Source of the DNA: Isoetes taiwanensis
Taxonomy: Eukaryota; Streptophyta; Lycopodiopsida; Isoetales; Isoetaceae
Assembly: GCA_021234155.1 (NCBI GenBank)
Contig: JAJEKV010000181.1
Span: 308,001 to 372,000 of the forward strand
Reading direction: 5' to 3'
Length of the DNA stretch: 64,000 nucleotides
Part shown: one piece after another, positions 1 through 11,737 of the stretch
How positions within the stretch are numbered: the stretch's first letter is position 1
How the letters are laid out: the number at the start of each line of letters is the position of its first letter
The notes under the pieces: model-generated
The model's database searches: none
What the model was told of the DNA's origin: nothing
The model's input: only the letters and a program-made list of their open reading frames with translations
Position numbers and translations under genes: made by a program

Positions 1-2531
1 GTTGTTTCATTGGTGGTCAGATAGGCGATGTGGCTTGAAGGGGGCAAGGTATACAGGAATGCTATAAGATTCATTAATAAAGAGAAAAAAGGATCATTGT
101 GCAAGAAATAATGAATTTAATTTGATGTTGTCTTTGTTTCTATGATACTTTTGTCGAAGTGATTTTATAGTGAGGCATTGGTAGGCTTTAGCAAACTATA
201 AAAATTTACACTGCAATATGAAGCTAATACGTCATTTAACGTTGGAGCAAAGTTGATTACATTATGTTATTCAGAAATCATCGTTGTATTTCCCCTCTAT
301 ATTGCCCTTCATAACTTGTTTTTTGTCCTCAAAGTCCATTACCTCCTTTGAAATATGTGTTCATTCAATGTATTTTAGTGTTTTCAATATATATTAGTCA
401 TGGTATTTCTATCTTATCTGGAAGAGTGTATGGAGAACATAAAGAGATGTCTTACTTTGATGACCACCTCTTTTGAAAAGCATTTATGGTGTTGAAATAG
501 TTATATCAATCTTTAGAGCTATTGCTATGATCTACACTTAGGCAAAACCGACAGAGTTGCATTGTATATTTTCATGCCTTTGAGAACCGCTATCCTGTCT
601 CTAAACTTGCATATCTGATATGTAAACCGTTTATAAATTGTTGGATGGTGGAATATACTTTCTTTTAAACATCCTGCGCTTTTTGCTGGCTTGAGTACTG
701 TGTCAAATAAAACCGCTCTCATGCACATCCTAAAAGTTGATTCAAAAGAGTATTTGGATTAATAAACTTATTTTCCAAGTTTATGATCTATAAAGCTACA
801 CACAACTGCTATTATAAATGGTTGTCCAATATCAAGATTGGCCTATTCGACCAACCATCACGACCATCATTTGCTAGTTTTGCATAAATATTATATTCTA
901 ATGCAAGGATCTATGACACCATTAGGGAATTGTTCTTTTAGGAAGCCCCCAAAATCATAATTTTTGCTATAAAATTAGCAACCCCCATGGCACATTGGTC
1001 AAAATAGCCATAACATTTCAGTGTTCACCGAACTAAGCATTAGGATCAAATGTTACAACTGAATAAGCATTAGGGTCAAATGCTACAACTGAATAATTTT
1101 GGCTACAAAACTGCAAAAGCCATGCGACATTGACCAGAATCTATTGTAACAGTCAAACTTCAAACTAATACACCATCAATAACGAACTCTGGACCTGTTA
1201 GGAATTTATGTGTAGTCTAATTGCATCCTATACTTTTGATTTACTGACCTGTTAGTGTGAACTCAAAAGTCTGAAACACACTCAACACATTTTAAAGAGG
1301 CCAGTAGATACTTTACATTCCAACAAACAGATTCTTTAGCCGCATAAATACAATATAGAATATGTAGCATAATAACAGGGGGTTACTTTTGTATTTTTGT
1401 ACGTTTTTTCCCATGGTTTTGCTAAGATTTGGTCACCGTATTTTGAAGACGTACTAATGCGTACTTCTAGAGTGCGAATACGCTCACATTTAATGGTTAC
1501 CACTATGATTTTAGAGGATATCTCCAATCGAAGCATGCAAGGCTCGATGAAGATACTTTAGGGTTAATCGAAGAAGGATACTTCAGGGTAGGTCAGACGA
1601 GTTCTTTGGCATTCTGGCCTCCGCCTCACTGCATCTTCTATTAACATCTATGCAGCAGCGTCCAAGTCTGACTAAATGCACAATGTTTGGTTGGTTTGAA
1701 TCTTCCGCTTATACTGGATGCACATTGGATTCTTTGGCCTTGCATGTGGCAAACACATTCAAGCTCTCATGTGACAAAGTGGATTTGCTATTCTAGAACC
1801 ATCTGATACCAGTCTTTGCTCAAAATGATTGCTTGAAGCGTGTCGGCGTGGAACGAATCCCCGCACCAACATGGGGCTGCACAAACATGGAGACAGTCCC
1901 CGAAGCTTTGAGGTGTGCACATCGGCAAGGTACATCTTTGTTGCTATTTGAAGGCATGCTCAACTTCCGAATTTGCCTTTTATGCAAGGATGAATCGTGA
2001 GCAAGTTATGTAAGTGGCTTAGAGTTTAATTTGTAGGCGTAAGCTATCGAGTCTTGAGGATTGCCCTTAGTTTTCACTAGAACGAGGATTGGAGCAGAGT
2101 CATTTTTCAAGATCTCTTATTGGGCTTCAAAATGGCGAATCCCAGCTTGTTTCTCTTCCTACTCGGAATAAGCATCTACGGATCATCAAGAATAAGAACT
2201 TCAACCATCCGAATCATCAAGCGAGATAGGCCCAAGCGACGCTTTTAGTCAATAGATAAATAGTTAGAGGGGAACATTTCTATAGAATGAGAAGCCCATG
2301 AACTTGTGCTTAAAACGAGTTGGGTCACCCCACGTCTGCCTATATTTATTTGAGGATAACATATAATAATCCTCTTGAAGCATAGGACATAAATGGAGAT
2401 GAGGGACATTTAGTGCTTAAGTTCTGGATATGGGCGACCCTCTTGGATAATATCGAGATGCTACTTCCCCGATCCTACCTTCCTGTCTAAACTTGATACT
2501 TACTTCTTCATTTATGTTGTCTTCTCTTGAT
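1..2531. other. Non-coding left part of copy 1
   Basis: AT-rich sequence matching 37667-40155. Open frames here are short (60-70 residues), are not alike between the two copies, and show no domain motif. I see a 30-bp tandem pair at 1037-1096 and nothing else I can name. It is probably old repeat-derived intergenic DNA. Confidence 0.5.
1037..1096 (+). repeat. 30-bp tandem pair
   Basis: Two adjacent copies of a unit beginning gcattagg and ending actgaataa, period 30 bp with a few substitutions. The same pair occurs in the second block at about 38668-38727, so it predates the duplication. Confidence 0.65.
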
Positions 2532-2536
2532 GATTA
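2532..2536 (+). repeat. Target-site duplication, left (GATTA)
   Basis: GATTA lies directly before the TG start of the left LTR. The uninterrupted site in the other block (40156-40160) has a single GATTA in the same context. A 5-bp duplication is the usual size for Ty3/gypsy integration. Confidence 0.7.
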
Positions 2537-4879
2537 TGTAACGGACCTAGGATTTTGAGGTACATTGTGGAATTATTTTATTTAAGGATGCAAAGGAATA
2601 ATAATTGGAATATTATGCATGCAGAGTATATATATCGTATATGTAGAGATTATACGGATAAATATACTAGTGATTAATAATAAATACAAGTACATCATGA
2701 AGTATTGGGAAGGCGATAGATTGCAGTCGAATTGCTGAAGGAGCAGGGTGTGAGCAATACTTGGGAGCGTGTTGGAGTGCAGAGGGAGCAAGCGAGATTC
2801 CAGGTGGGGATCAAGACTTACACCTGGGGTTTTTTTAGTGTAGCATTTATGTGCTTGCTTAAATTTGCTGGTTATGTATCTAGCCTGAGAATAGAATTGG
2901 ATTGTATAAGCATGGTTGTTAATATGAACGCACGGCATGGATAGTGATTCTTTAATTTTGAGATAGTCTAATTGGGTTTGCATGGCTGGTAATAACTTGA
3001 AATTTTCATCATGATAATAGTAAGAGGTGTGACTGTAATCCGTGATAGAGAAAGCTGGGATGGGTTAGAATGGTTAGGATGTCTGAAGAATGAGTTAAAA
3101 TAAAGAGATGAAGATAGAACTAGCAAAGACAGTGGAATTTTTCTTGCATGCAGCAGGCAGAGTCGGTATGATCTGGTTGAATGGAAATATCTGGAAAGCA
3201 TGGGAATCGCCCTGAAATGGGCCGATTTGGGCCTTAGGGAGGCCGAAATGGAGAAAGGATACAGAATTGGGAGGATTAGAGTAAGATTTGGCTGTGGAAA
3301 ACATGATTTCGGTGGCCCTGAACTGGCCTGTAACCACCAGATTTGCACCATAAACTGGCCGGAATGGCCAGAAACCTCCCTTACCAGCAGGATCAGGAAG
3401 CCTTGCGAGCTCTGCATGATGATTTGATGGCCTGGAGGCCAAATCCGGCAGCTGCAGGCCGGGGTCGCGTTCTGCACGTTAGGTTAAAAAGCAGGTAAAA
3501 ATGTTAACAGATAGTTTTAGTTGGTAGAGGAATACTTAGTAAGGTTCGTTAAAAACTAAGATACTAAAGGGTTAACACTTAAATTAACAAGAATAAGGAA
3601 GGGATATGAGTTAATGGGGCTATATGTAATGCAATGGCAGNNNNNNNNNNNNNNNNNNNNNNNNNNNNNNNNNNATACTTAAATTAAACAAGAATAAGGA
3701 AGAGGGATATGGAGTTATTGGGCTATAAGTGCAGAAGTTACCATCAGTTGGATCGTGGAAGGGAAACGTCATTTAGCCATAGGTGATAAATTATAATAAA
3801 AGTTTAATTTAGGGAAATAATGGTTGCTTGTATCAACCTTAAGTCCCTGGTACTTATAGGGGCATGTTGCATTATAGTCTACTAATAATGTTTATATGAG
3901 CTCATAATTGGATTTTAAATTGCATGGGGGAGGTGTTAACTATGGAATTCTCTTAATATTTTTTTTTTCATGTAAGCTTGCTATGGAAGCGTGCCTGAAT
4001 TGATGCTATGTGGAATTTAGAATAATGTGATTATGCATGAATATAATTCTGATATAGACCTCACGGGGTAGTCTAGGTCGCGATGTTATAGACTTCGCGG
4101 TTATTACGCGATGCTTTATGTAATGTTCTCATTTGAACATAGTGCAGGTAATTTTAGCGTCATGCTGGAATTAAGTGGTCCTCCAATCTTTGGGCCTTGG
4201 CTGATGGATGAGTGTGTGTACACATGTGGTTACCCAGCCTCTATATCCTTGGCACGTCAGTAGGAGTTGACCTTACTCAGTTGAGAGGAATATTAGTTTA
4301 ATGTTGATGCTTTGGATTTGCTTAGCTGTTATTGTATATGTGGTTTCACGATGTGGAATCAAGTTGTAATGGCTATGTTTGGTAAAAATTATGCATTGTG
4401 GTTGTACTTGTTGGATTAATTACTTTCAGTTAGAGTTATGGTAAGACTATGTGTTATTGTTCTAAGTTAATGCTTTGTGATTGTGTACTAGATGCTGACC
4501 TAGATCCACAGGTCCCCTTAGTCAGGTGTGACTAACCCGAGTAGTTAATGGTGTAGCGAGAGGTGCAAAGCTGTCCACGAGTGTAAGCTTGGGCTTCGAG
4601 GTGTGCATGTGGATTGTTGTTCAAATTAACGACTATTATTGATGTACATATATGGGATTGAAGTGATATTATTTTTAAAGCCTTGGGAGTTGTGTGAAGT
4701 TTTCTTTGAGTAATGGCAAGAATAATTTTATTTTAGGACCTTATATTAGAGCATGTAAAAGATTAAATTCTTTACCTAAATATGCATATATCCCACTCTT
4801 GAGTTCTAAGGTTAAGTAGATCAACGATAGAATCGATGGGATCTCGATTCTGAGAGGATTAGCGGCGGTAGCGTCCACA
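2537..4879 (+). repeat. 5' LTR of the Ty3/gypsy element
   Basis: Starts TGTAACGGACCTAGG, a typical TG start, and ends near gcgtccaca. It is homologous along its length to 9514-11733. A TATA-rich stretch (gtatatatatcg near 2627) is shared by both LTRs and could hold the promoter; this is inference. A run of 34 N sits at 3641-3674. I could not find a convincing tRNA primer-binding site just downstream. Open frames of 115-169 residues on the minus strand here (2968-3477) are LTR sequence, not genes. Confidence 0.88.
3641..3674. other. Assembly gap (34 N)
   Basis: Run of 34 undetermined bases inside the 5' LTR. The sequence just before it (from acacttaaattaacaag, about 3574) recurs just after it (from atacttaaattaaacaag, 3675), while the 3' LTR has it once, so the two contig ends probably overlap. 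Confidence 0.97.
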
Positions 4880-5250
4880 GTTGAGTATGTCAGGCAAGGT
4901 TAAGTTGAAAGTGGATTATGAAGTTTTGATTATTATTGATATTTGCTATGATTTGATTCTTGTAGAGATGAGTTCTCGAGGAGGATCCCAAGAGGAGTTA
5001 GACGGTGGTGGGTGGGCCTAGTGGAACCCAGTGCTTAGCTGGTATCTTAGGTCTATTCGGCAAGTGTTGCATACGGTCACGTCACTTAACAAAAGGCAGC
5101 GGTGACAAAGCTGAGTGGAGAAAGGTCTTTGAAGGACACTAAGAGAAGTATTCTTGGAGAAAATGTTCACGAGGGGGATGATCTTAGGACTCATGGCTTA
5201 GAGTGGGGTTGAGTTTATTTTAAACTCGTAATGCGAAGACACATTAAAGT
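4880..5250 (+). other. Leader between 5' LTR and gag
   Basis: Untranslated leader of the retrotransposon. No open frame of note and no clear primer-binding site. It ends where gag-like residues become recognisable. Confidence 0.5.
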
Positions 5251-6210
5251 ATGGCTCGGGCAATGTTGGGTGGATTTGCTAGAGTATGGTGGGAGAATTA
5301 TTTGCGGGACATAAATAAGGTTCTATGAGGCTGAGGCAACTTGGCAAGAGTTTAAGACTGCTTTTGAAGGACACTTTATGCCTCAGGATACAAAGTAGAC
5401 AAAATGAATGAGTTCTTGGACTGACCACCCAGAGGGCGGTAAATGGAATATAATGAAAGTTTTAGAAGGTTCAAATTATCATTGTCCTTTTGAGGATAAG
5501 GAGAAGCTTTGTGCTTTCGATTTGTGAAGGGTTCTTGAGGTTGATATTAAGGCCTGATAGCTTCAGTGGTGTGTCCTATAAGGATCTGGAGGAGGTGTTG
5601 AGTGCTAGAATCGTGAAGCTTATCTAGGCTGAGAAGGCAACCATGGAGAATGCTAAGAGAGACAAAGCTCCTTCCATGGCGGGGCTGGTTGGATCATTGA
5701 AGGTAGATTCCCTAGCGAGGGGAATTAGCTGGTTTACTTGTAATTTGTTAGTATCACGGAGGTGGTCAAAGTGAGGATCTCGACCTATGTATGCACCTTT
5801 GAATGATGGAAACCCGAGGGAAAAGTGTATTAATGAGGAATCGATGCTTGAGGTCTGAGAGAGAAGTTGGTCATTATGGGCCCGAGATTGTCCAGGAAGG
5901 TGGATGGATAGTGCAGCCTGTGCATATTCTCAACGTGGAGGGCAAACAAACCCGATGGTCGGGGTGAATTCTAGTGATACTTATGGGCCAGGGCCAAAGC
6001 CCGGAGAAATGGAGGCAGGAGTAGCAGGTGGTGGTCGTGGAGGTTTTTGGGACAATGACAGGGGTGTGAGAGGAAGACAAGCTAGGGGAATAAACGAGGA
6101 TTATAGCACAAGCCAACCTAGGTTGAGGTTAGAATTTTGCTAGAATCATGGACCTCACGTGGAAAGAATGTGCATGTATCTTGCGGTGGACCCGAGTGCG
6201 TGTAGATAAT
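5251..6210 (+). pseudogene. Ty3/gypsy gag remnant
   Basis: Gag would form the particle that packages element RNA. The conserved retrotransposon gag core is readable: an ARAMLGG..ARVWWENYL segment at 5254-5320, then EATWQEFKTAFEGHFMPQ near 5332-5390, which matches the family pattern (W-E-F...F...H..P). A later segment near 5540-5700 (DSFSGVSYKDLEEVLSARIV) fits the C-terminal half. Near 6135-6180 a C..HG.H...C arrangement looks like a decayed CCHC zinc knuckle. Frames change several times and stops interrupt each piece. Identification is firm at family level; nothing here is an intact protein. Confidence 0.8.
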
Positions 6211-6249
6211 CAAAAGGCATGGTCATGAGTTCGAGTATTATTCATGGGT

Positions 6250-6520
6250 TCTGTTCTCTTTCTTATTGATTGTGGTAGTACACATTGCTTTATCTCCCCA
6301 AGGCTAGCAAAGAAACTAGATTTGAATATATGATTAATTAGGGATCCTAGATATGTGGAGTTGGGTGATGGCAAAATTAAGACTTCTTATGCTAAAGGGT
6401 AGACAATCTTGAATTCCAAGTGAGTCTTGAGTCCCATACTAGTTTTGAAGTGTGTGAGCCTAGGGAAATATGATGCTATTCTAGGAATGTCATGGTTAAA
6501 GGGTACATAAAGCTTGTATT
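6250..6520 (+). pseudogene. Ty3/gypsy aspartic protease remnant
   Basis: The frame at 6256 reads LFLIDCGSTHCFISPRLAKK, which is the retropepsin active-site region (family pattern D-S/T-G-A-T-H-S-F-I). Here the residue after the catalytic Asp is Cys, not Ser or Thr. About 60 residues on, YDAILGMSWL matches the conserved DVILGMDWL flap-side motif. At least three in-frame stops lie between the two motifs. In a live element this protease would cut the Gag-Pol polyprotein. Confidence 0.85.
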
Positions 6521-6754
6521 GATTGCGGAGAGCAAAGGTTACATGCCAAAGGAGATCTAATGTGGAGATAGGTATTGTAATGTGGAAGGATTACCTTCAT
6601 CACTAGTGGTTACACCTTTGTCCCGGAAAGTTTTAAAAAGCGAGATTAAAGAATGGTTGCATAAGAATGGGATGTGTGCATTGTTGTTTGATTTAATTTC
6701 TTAGATGCTATGATTCAGGAACAACCTATTGCCCACGAGATCGAAAGTGTTGGA

Positions 6755-7490
6755 TGAGTTTTTACGATGTGTTTCCTAAGAGAATTAGCAGAATTGCCTC
6801 CCACATAGAATGAGTAGATCATGAGATAGAACTTGTTCACGGGGCTGAACCCACATCAAGACCACCATCTGAGGATTTCATGCATTAGAGATGGCTGAAT
6901 TGAAAGCTTGAGTTAAGCGGAATTATTGGAACAAGGGTTTACTCAGTAAGTGTTTCTCTCCATTTAGTGCATGATTTTGTTTGTTAAAAGAAAGGATGGG
7001 ACATTAAGGTTGTGTATTGATTACCGCATGCTTAACGGATTCTGATGAAGAATAAGGTATGGGAACAGGGTTGGTTGGGATCCTTCAGTGGATCAGAACC
7101 ACGAATATTATAAAGCACTTGCTAGGACCACGCTTCCCGGACATTACGAAGTTTGTTGCCATGCCTTTAGGGGTGGCTCATCTCCCGCCCACCTTTATCG
7201 TCCCAATAAGATAGAATAACCAGAATACTTTCTTGGATAAGTTTTACTGCTGGTTTTTCTTTGATATTTTGGTATATTCGAGGACATTAGAAAGCATATG
7301 GAACATGTAAAAGCAGAACTTATTAGCTATTTTTCTGCGGCAAGAAAAGGTTGTATGGTAAGCTATCTAAGTGTTCTTTTCACAAAACTAGATTGGTATA
7401 CCTTGGGCATCTTGGCTGAGAGAGAAAGTTGGGCAGGAATCCTTCTAAGGTTGAAGCGATTAGGGATTAGCCCACACCAAAGATAGTGAA
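6755..7490 (+). pseudogene. Ty3/gypsy reverse transcriptase remnant
   Basis: The linker before the domain is visible (DVFP, ELAELPP and EIELVHGAEP, in different frames). The first RT block reads FVKRKDGTLRLCIDYRMLN at 6978-7034, an almost canonical match. Next comes FVAMPLGVAHLPPTF near 7150-7195, then the catalytic block as CWFFFDILVYSRTL near 7250-7290, where the family has F-I-D-D-I-L-V-Y-S; the first of the two catalytic Asp residues is therefore Phe. YGKLSKCSFHKTRLVYLGHL (7350-7411) is the thumb region. Several frameshifts separate the blocks. The stretch between the first and second blocks is shorter than usual, suggesting a deletion. Not functional as written. Confidence 0.9.
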
Positions 7491-7499
7491 GGAGAGTAA

Positions 7500-8070
7500 G
7501 ATCATTCTTAGGATTAGAGTTATTACATAAATTTGTTCCTAAATTTGCAAGATTGCCCGACTCCTTTGACTTCTTTCTTTGGGTAAAGAAGAATGGTGCA
7601 TTGGTACGATAGTTGTCGGGGAAAGTTTTCAAAAGTTGAGATGTTTTGATTAGTGCACCAGTTTTAAGGATTCCCGACATGAATACCCTTCCATGTAGTC
7701 AGCAGTGCTTAAGGGGAAAGCTATATAGGGGAGTCTTCAGCTACTTGAGGATGGCCCAGGGATTTGTGCTTATATCTACAAATAAGTTGTCTCCTGGCGA
7801 ACAAAATTACGGTCATGATCTAGAAATGTTGGCTGTCCATGCCTTGAGGGGTATGGGGCACCTTCTTTGGGTCGTCGTTTCTTTTGAAGGCCGACCACCA
7901 AAATTTAAGTATTTTGCAAAGACATTACATATTTGAATAATAGGCAAAGGGAGGTGGATCTGACTAAGGGAAGAGTATGATTTTGAAATTGGTCATCAGC
8001 ACGGCAAAGAAAAGTATGATTCTTTGATGCTTTGTCATAGAAGGTCATTCTTAACTTCCATTAGTGTGCT
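7500..8070 (+). pseudogene. Ty3/gypsy RNase H remnant
   Basis: Continues the pol reading after RT. SAPVLRIPDMNT near 7650-7685 is the connection before RNase H. An open stretch 7646-7936 includes LISTNKLSPGEQNYGHDLEM, matching the family pattern A-Y-x-S-R-x-L-x-x-x-E-x-N-Y-x-x-H-D-L-E. Then LNNRQREVDLTK near 7935-7970 corresponds to the N-x-R-Q-x-R-W-x-E-L segment, and FFDALS near 8020 to the A-D-A-L-S end. The catalytic Asp at the domain start is not identifiable. It would degrade RNA in RNA-DNA hybrids during element replication. Confidence 0.82.
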
Positions 8071-8179
8071 TCAAGGACAATGGGATCTGAGATATTCTTA
8101 ACAAGTGAGGAATGATCCATTATTTTGCACACTGTGGTGGAGAACCCCCAAGATTTTAGAGGTATGCATTGTCTAAAGG

Positions 8180-8935
8180 AGTTTATATTATAATGAGTCG
8201 TATGTGTATTCCTAATGATGAGGAGTTGAAGTTGAGGTTGTTATATGAAGCACATGATAGTCCTTTGGCAGGCCACCCGGGGGTACGCAGACTTTGAGGA
8301 AAATCGCCCGGAGAATTTCTTTTGGCCGAGACTGAGGAAAGAAGATGGTTAAGTATGTGGCTAGGTGTTTATCTTGTCAAAGGTAAAAGCATCCAAGGTT
8401 TAGGGAGCACGGAGAATTACAACCTTTGGTAATTCCATCTTCTAAGTGGGAGAATATTTCCCATGGACTTCATTGTTGGGCTTCAGGACCGTTGAGGAGT
8501 TATGATGCAATCCTATGTTGTGGATTGGTGACTCACCATGAGGCCCATTTTATGCCTCTGAAGACTCTGCTCGGCAATGGATATTGCGAAGTTATTTGTT
8601 AAGGAGATCTTTAGGTTGCATGGGATGCGGCCACTATTTCATCGGATCCGGAATTACAAAGTTTATGAGCCAATTTTGGCAAAGAGTACGACAAAATATT
8701 GGGGACTGGGTATAATGCGGTACATCTTATCGTCCTCAAGATGTAGGTGGAAGCGGAAGTTAATGTCGTCTGGAGGATATACCGAGGGAATGTATGTGCC
8801 TAGTCAACCAAAGGTATGGGATTCTTACTTGTACTTACTTGGCGAGTTTGCATACAACAACACTTATCAAAGATTCCATCAAAATGGAAGCCCTTTTGAA
8901 GCAATGTATGGTAAGTCATAGTTGTCCTCTTAGTG
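8180..8935 (+). pseudogene. Ty3/gypsy integrase remnant
   Basis: The N-terminal HHCC zinc site is readable: HDSPLAGHPGVRR near 8250-8292 and ARCLSC near 8360-8378. PMDFIVGLQ at about 8462-8488 holds the first catalytic Asp. The open frame 8577-8921 begins MDIAKLFVKEIFRLHGM, a classic integrase stretch, but the second catalytic Asp (family S-D-R-D-P-x-F) is replaced around HRIRNYKV, and the third (Glu) region is scrambled. It ends with EFAYNNTYQRFHQNGSPFEA, matching the conserved E-x-A-Y-N-x-S-x-H-x-S-x-x-x-x-P-F-E-A. Family certain; activity impossible as written. Confidence 0.9.
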
Positions 8936-9253
8936 GAGAGATCCTCAATGCAATGTTAGGCGACTAATGAAGTATGGCGGAATGGATGCTCAACTAGGAG
9001 ACTTAGCCCGAGAATTTGGGCATGGCTACAAACTAGTGAAGGTATGCAAATAAGAGCGTAGACCCTTGAATTTCAAAAGAGATTATGTGTTTTGAGGATT
9101 AATCCCAACTGATTCAGCATTTAAAAGTCTGCGAAATGGGCCCCTAGGTATCTTGAGTCCGTATGAGATTTTAGGGAGCGTATTGGCAAGGTGGCCTACA
9201 AGTTAGGAGTTACCCACCGCCTTGAAAGTACATAGCGTTTTCCATGTGGTAAC

Positions 9254-9500
9254 TTGAGGAAGTATGTTTTGATCCTTCCCATATCTTTGGGGGCCGATGA
9301 TTTAGTAAGCGGGGAGAACTTCATACCCCAGAGCCGAGCATTATTTTTGCGAGAGAGAGCACAGGTAAACCCAAGGAGCCGAACAATCTGGGAGTTTTTG
9401 GTTCAATGGGCGGGTTGTCTGAGTAAGGCCATACATGGGAAGATGCCAATTGGATTCTTAAGTGAGTTCAGGAGATCGCCCATGAGGACAGTTTGTGAAT
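9254..9500 (+). pseudogene. Chromodomain-like integrase tail
   Basis: The open frame 9254-9532 contains RSRTIWEFLVQWAGCLSKA, resembling the core of retrotransposon chromodomains (family pattern ...V-L-V-Q-W-x-G...A-T-W-E). The A-T-W-E part appears altered to A-I-H-G-K. Chromodomains at the integrase end steer chromoviruses toward particular chromatin. The frame runs through the polypurine tract into the 3' LTR, so its stop is set by LTR sequence. Confidence 0.65.
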
Positions 9501-9504
9501 TTTT

Positions 9505-9512
9505 GGAGGAGG
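9505..9512 (+). other. Polypurine tract
   Basis: GGAGGAGG lies one base before the TG of the 3' LTR (9514). This is the expected place and composition for the plus-strand primer of an LTR retrotransposon. Confidence 0.7.
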
Positions 9513-9513
9513 C

Positions 9514-11733
9514 TGTGGACCTAGGATTTTGAGGTACATTGGTGGAATTATTTTATTTAAGGATGCAAAGGAATAATGGTGGAATATTATGCATGCAGTA
9601 TATATATATGATATATGTAAAGTTATCACAGGATAAATATACTGAAGTGATTAATAATAAATACAAGTACATCATGGAAGTATTAGGAAGCGATAGATTC
9701 GCGGTCAATTCTTTGAAGGAAGCGGGGTGTGAGCAATACTTGGGAGATGTTGGAGTCTGAGAGAACTTAATGAGATTCAATTGGGATCAAGACTTACACA
9801 CAGGGTTTTTAGTGTAGCATTTATGTGCTTGCCTTAAATTTATGGTTATCCTAGCACGAGAATAGGAATTGGATTGTATAAGCATGGTTGTTAATATGAG
9901 CATGCAGCATGGATGAGTGATTCTTTAATGAATTTTGAGATAGTCTAATTGGGTTTGCATGGCTGGTAATAACTTGAAATTTTCATCATGATAATAGTAA
10001 GAGGTGTGGTATGAAATCCGTGATAGAAAAGTGGGATGGGTTAAGATAGTTAGGATAATACGAAGAATGAGTTGAAAGAGATGAAGATAGAACTAGCAAA
10101 GGCGGTGGAATTTTTCTTGCATCGCATTGACCCGGTCGGTATGATCTGGTTGAATGGAAATATCTGGAAAGCATGGGAATCATACAGAAATGGGCGATTG
10201 GGCCTTAGGGAGGCGAAATGGAGAAAAGGATCTGGTGGGAGGGATTAGAGTAAGATTTGGGCTGTGGAAAACATGATTTGGTGTACAGGCTGGCTGTAAC
10301 CACAGTTGCACCATAAAAGCTGGCGGAATGGCGAAACCTCCACCGGCCGAGGATCAAGGAGCCTTGCGGTATTTCTGCATATGATGATTTGATAGCTGGA
10401 GGCCAAATCCAGAAATTGCGGTAGGAGTCGTTCTGCCGCGTTAGGTTAAGGTAAAAATGTTAGCGAGATGGTTTAGTTGGTAGAGGAATGCCAAGTAGGG
10501 TTAGATTTAAAAACTAAGATACTAAAAGGGTTAACACTTAAATTAACAAGAATAAGAAAGGAAGGATATGAGTTATTGGGGCTATAATTCACGAGAAGTT
10601 ACCATCCGGTTGGATGCATTGGAAGGAAGCGTCAATTTTAGCCATAGGTGATAAATTATAATAAGGATTTAATTTAGGGAAATAAAAGCATGGTTCTTGT
10701 ATCCAACCTTAAGTCTAGTACTTATAGGGGCATGTTGCATTATAGTCATAATATGTTTATATGAGCTCATAATTGGATTTCACGCATTGCATGAAGTGTT
10801 AATATGGAATTCTCTTAATATTTTCATGTAAGCTTGCTATAGGCAGGTGCCTAGTTGATGCTATGTGGAATTTAGAATAATGTGATTATGCATGAATATA
10901 ATTCTTTTGATATAGACCTCTTGGGGTAAGTCTAGGTGCGATGAATTCCAGACTTCATGGTTATTGCCTGATGCTATCGCCAATGTTTGTCATTTGAACA
11001 TGCCAGGCGTTAGTGCAGAGTGAATTTTGTCGTCATGCTCGATTAAGTGGTCCTCAATCTTTGGGCCTTGGCGTGGATGGAGTGTGTACACATGTAGTTT
11101 ACCCAGCCTCTATGTCAGCGGCTTTGTCAGTAGGAGTTGACCTTTACTCGGACCAGGAGGAATATTGGTTGCAATGTTGATGCTTTGGTTGCTTGGCTAT
11201 TGTATATGGTTTTGCGATGTGGAATCAAGTTGTAATGGCTATGTTTGGTAAAAATTATGCATTGTGGTTATGCTTGTTGGACCAATTACTTTCGGATTAG
11301 AGGTTATGAGTAAGACTATGTTATTGTTCTAAAGTTAATGCTTTGTGATTATTAATGCTAGATGTATTACAGATCTAGATCCCACTTAGTCCAGGTGTGA
11401 CTAACCCGTGGTTAATGGTGTAGCGGAGGTGCAAAATAGCTCACGAGTATGGCGAGGCGAGGGTAGATCGTGTGGATTGTTGTTCAATTAACGACTATTA
11501 TTGATATTATATATGGGATTGAAGTGATATTATTTTAAAGCCTTAGGAGTTGTGTAGTTTCTTGAGTAATGGCAAAATAATTTTATTGGGACGCATATTA
11601 GAGCATGTAAGCAAATTAGAAATTCTTTACACAAATATGCATATATATGTGAGTTCCTAAGGTTAAGTAGATCCAACGATAGAGATCGATGGGATCTCGA
11701 TTCACAGAAGAGGTTAGCGGCGGGCAATCCTGA
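9514..11733 (+). repeat. 3' LTR of the Ty3/gypsy element
   Basis: Starts TGTGGACCTAGGATTTTGAGG and matches the 5' LTR from end to end, with many small indels. The matched end is a gcggcgg run at about 11717-11723 followed by about ten bases that differ from the 5' LTR end, so the exact border is uncertain by a few bases. The large number of differences would suggest an old insertion if real, but part of it is probably sequencing noise. Confidence 0.88.
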
Positions 11734-11737
11734 ATTA
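11732..11737 (+). repeat. Target-site duplication, right (GAATTA)
   Basis: GAATTA follows the 3' LTR and precedes sequence that continues the empty-site flank (tcccaactta against tcctgacttg). It equals the left GATTA plus one A. Confidence 0.5.

Larger units (their letters stand above)
2537..11733 (+). mobile_element. Degenerate Ty3/gypsy LTR retrotransposon (chromovirus-like)
   Basis: A complete but broken element of about 9.2 kb on the plus strand: 5' LTR, leader, gag, protease, reverse transcriptase, RNase H, integrase with a chromodomain-like tail, polypurine tract, 3' LTR. The order PR-RT-RH-IN is the Ty3/gypsy order. Both ends are fixed by comparison with the empty site in the second block, where sequence runs straight through GATTA. 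Every coding domain carries multiple stops and frameshifts, so it is not autonomous as written. Some lesions may be base-calling errors. LTRs of about 2.2-2.3 kb are long, as in the Tekay/Del type of plant chromovirus, but I cannot assign the lineage firmly. Confidence 0.9.

Noticed and set aside
2968-3477. 169- and 115-residue minus-strand frames
   Set aside because: They lie wholly inside the 5' LTR and are not kept open in the matching part of the 3' LTR.
4880-4910. tRNA primer-binding site expected after the 5' LTR
   Set aside because: No stretch matches the usual initiator-Met complement (TGGTATCAGAGC) well enough to call.
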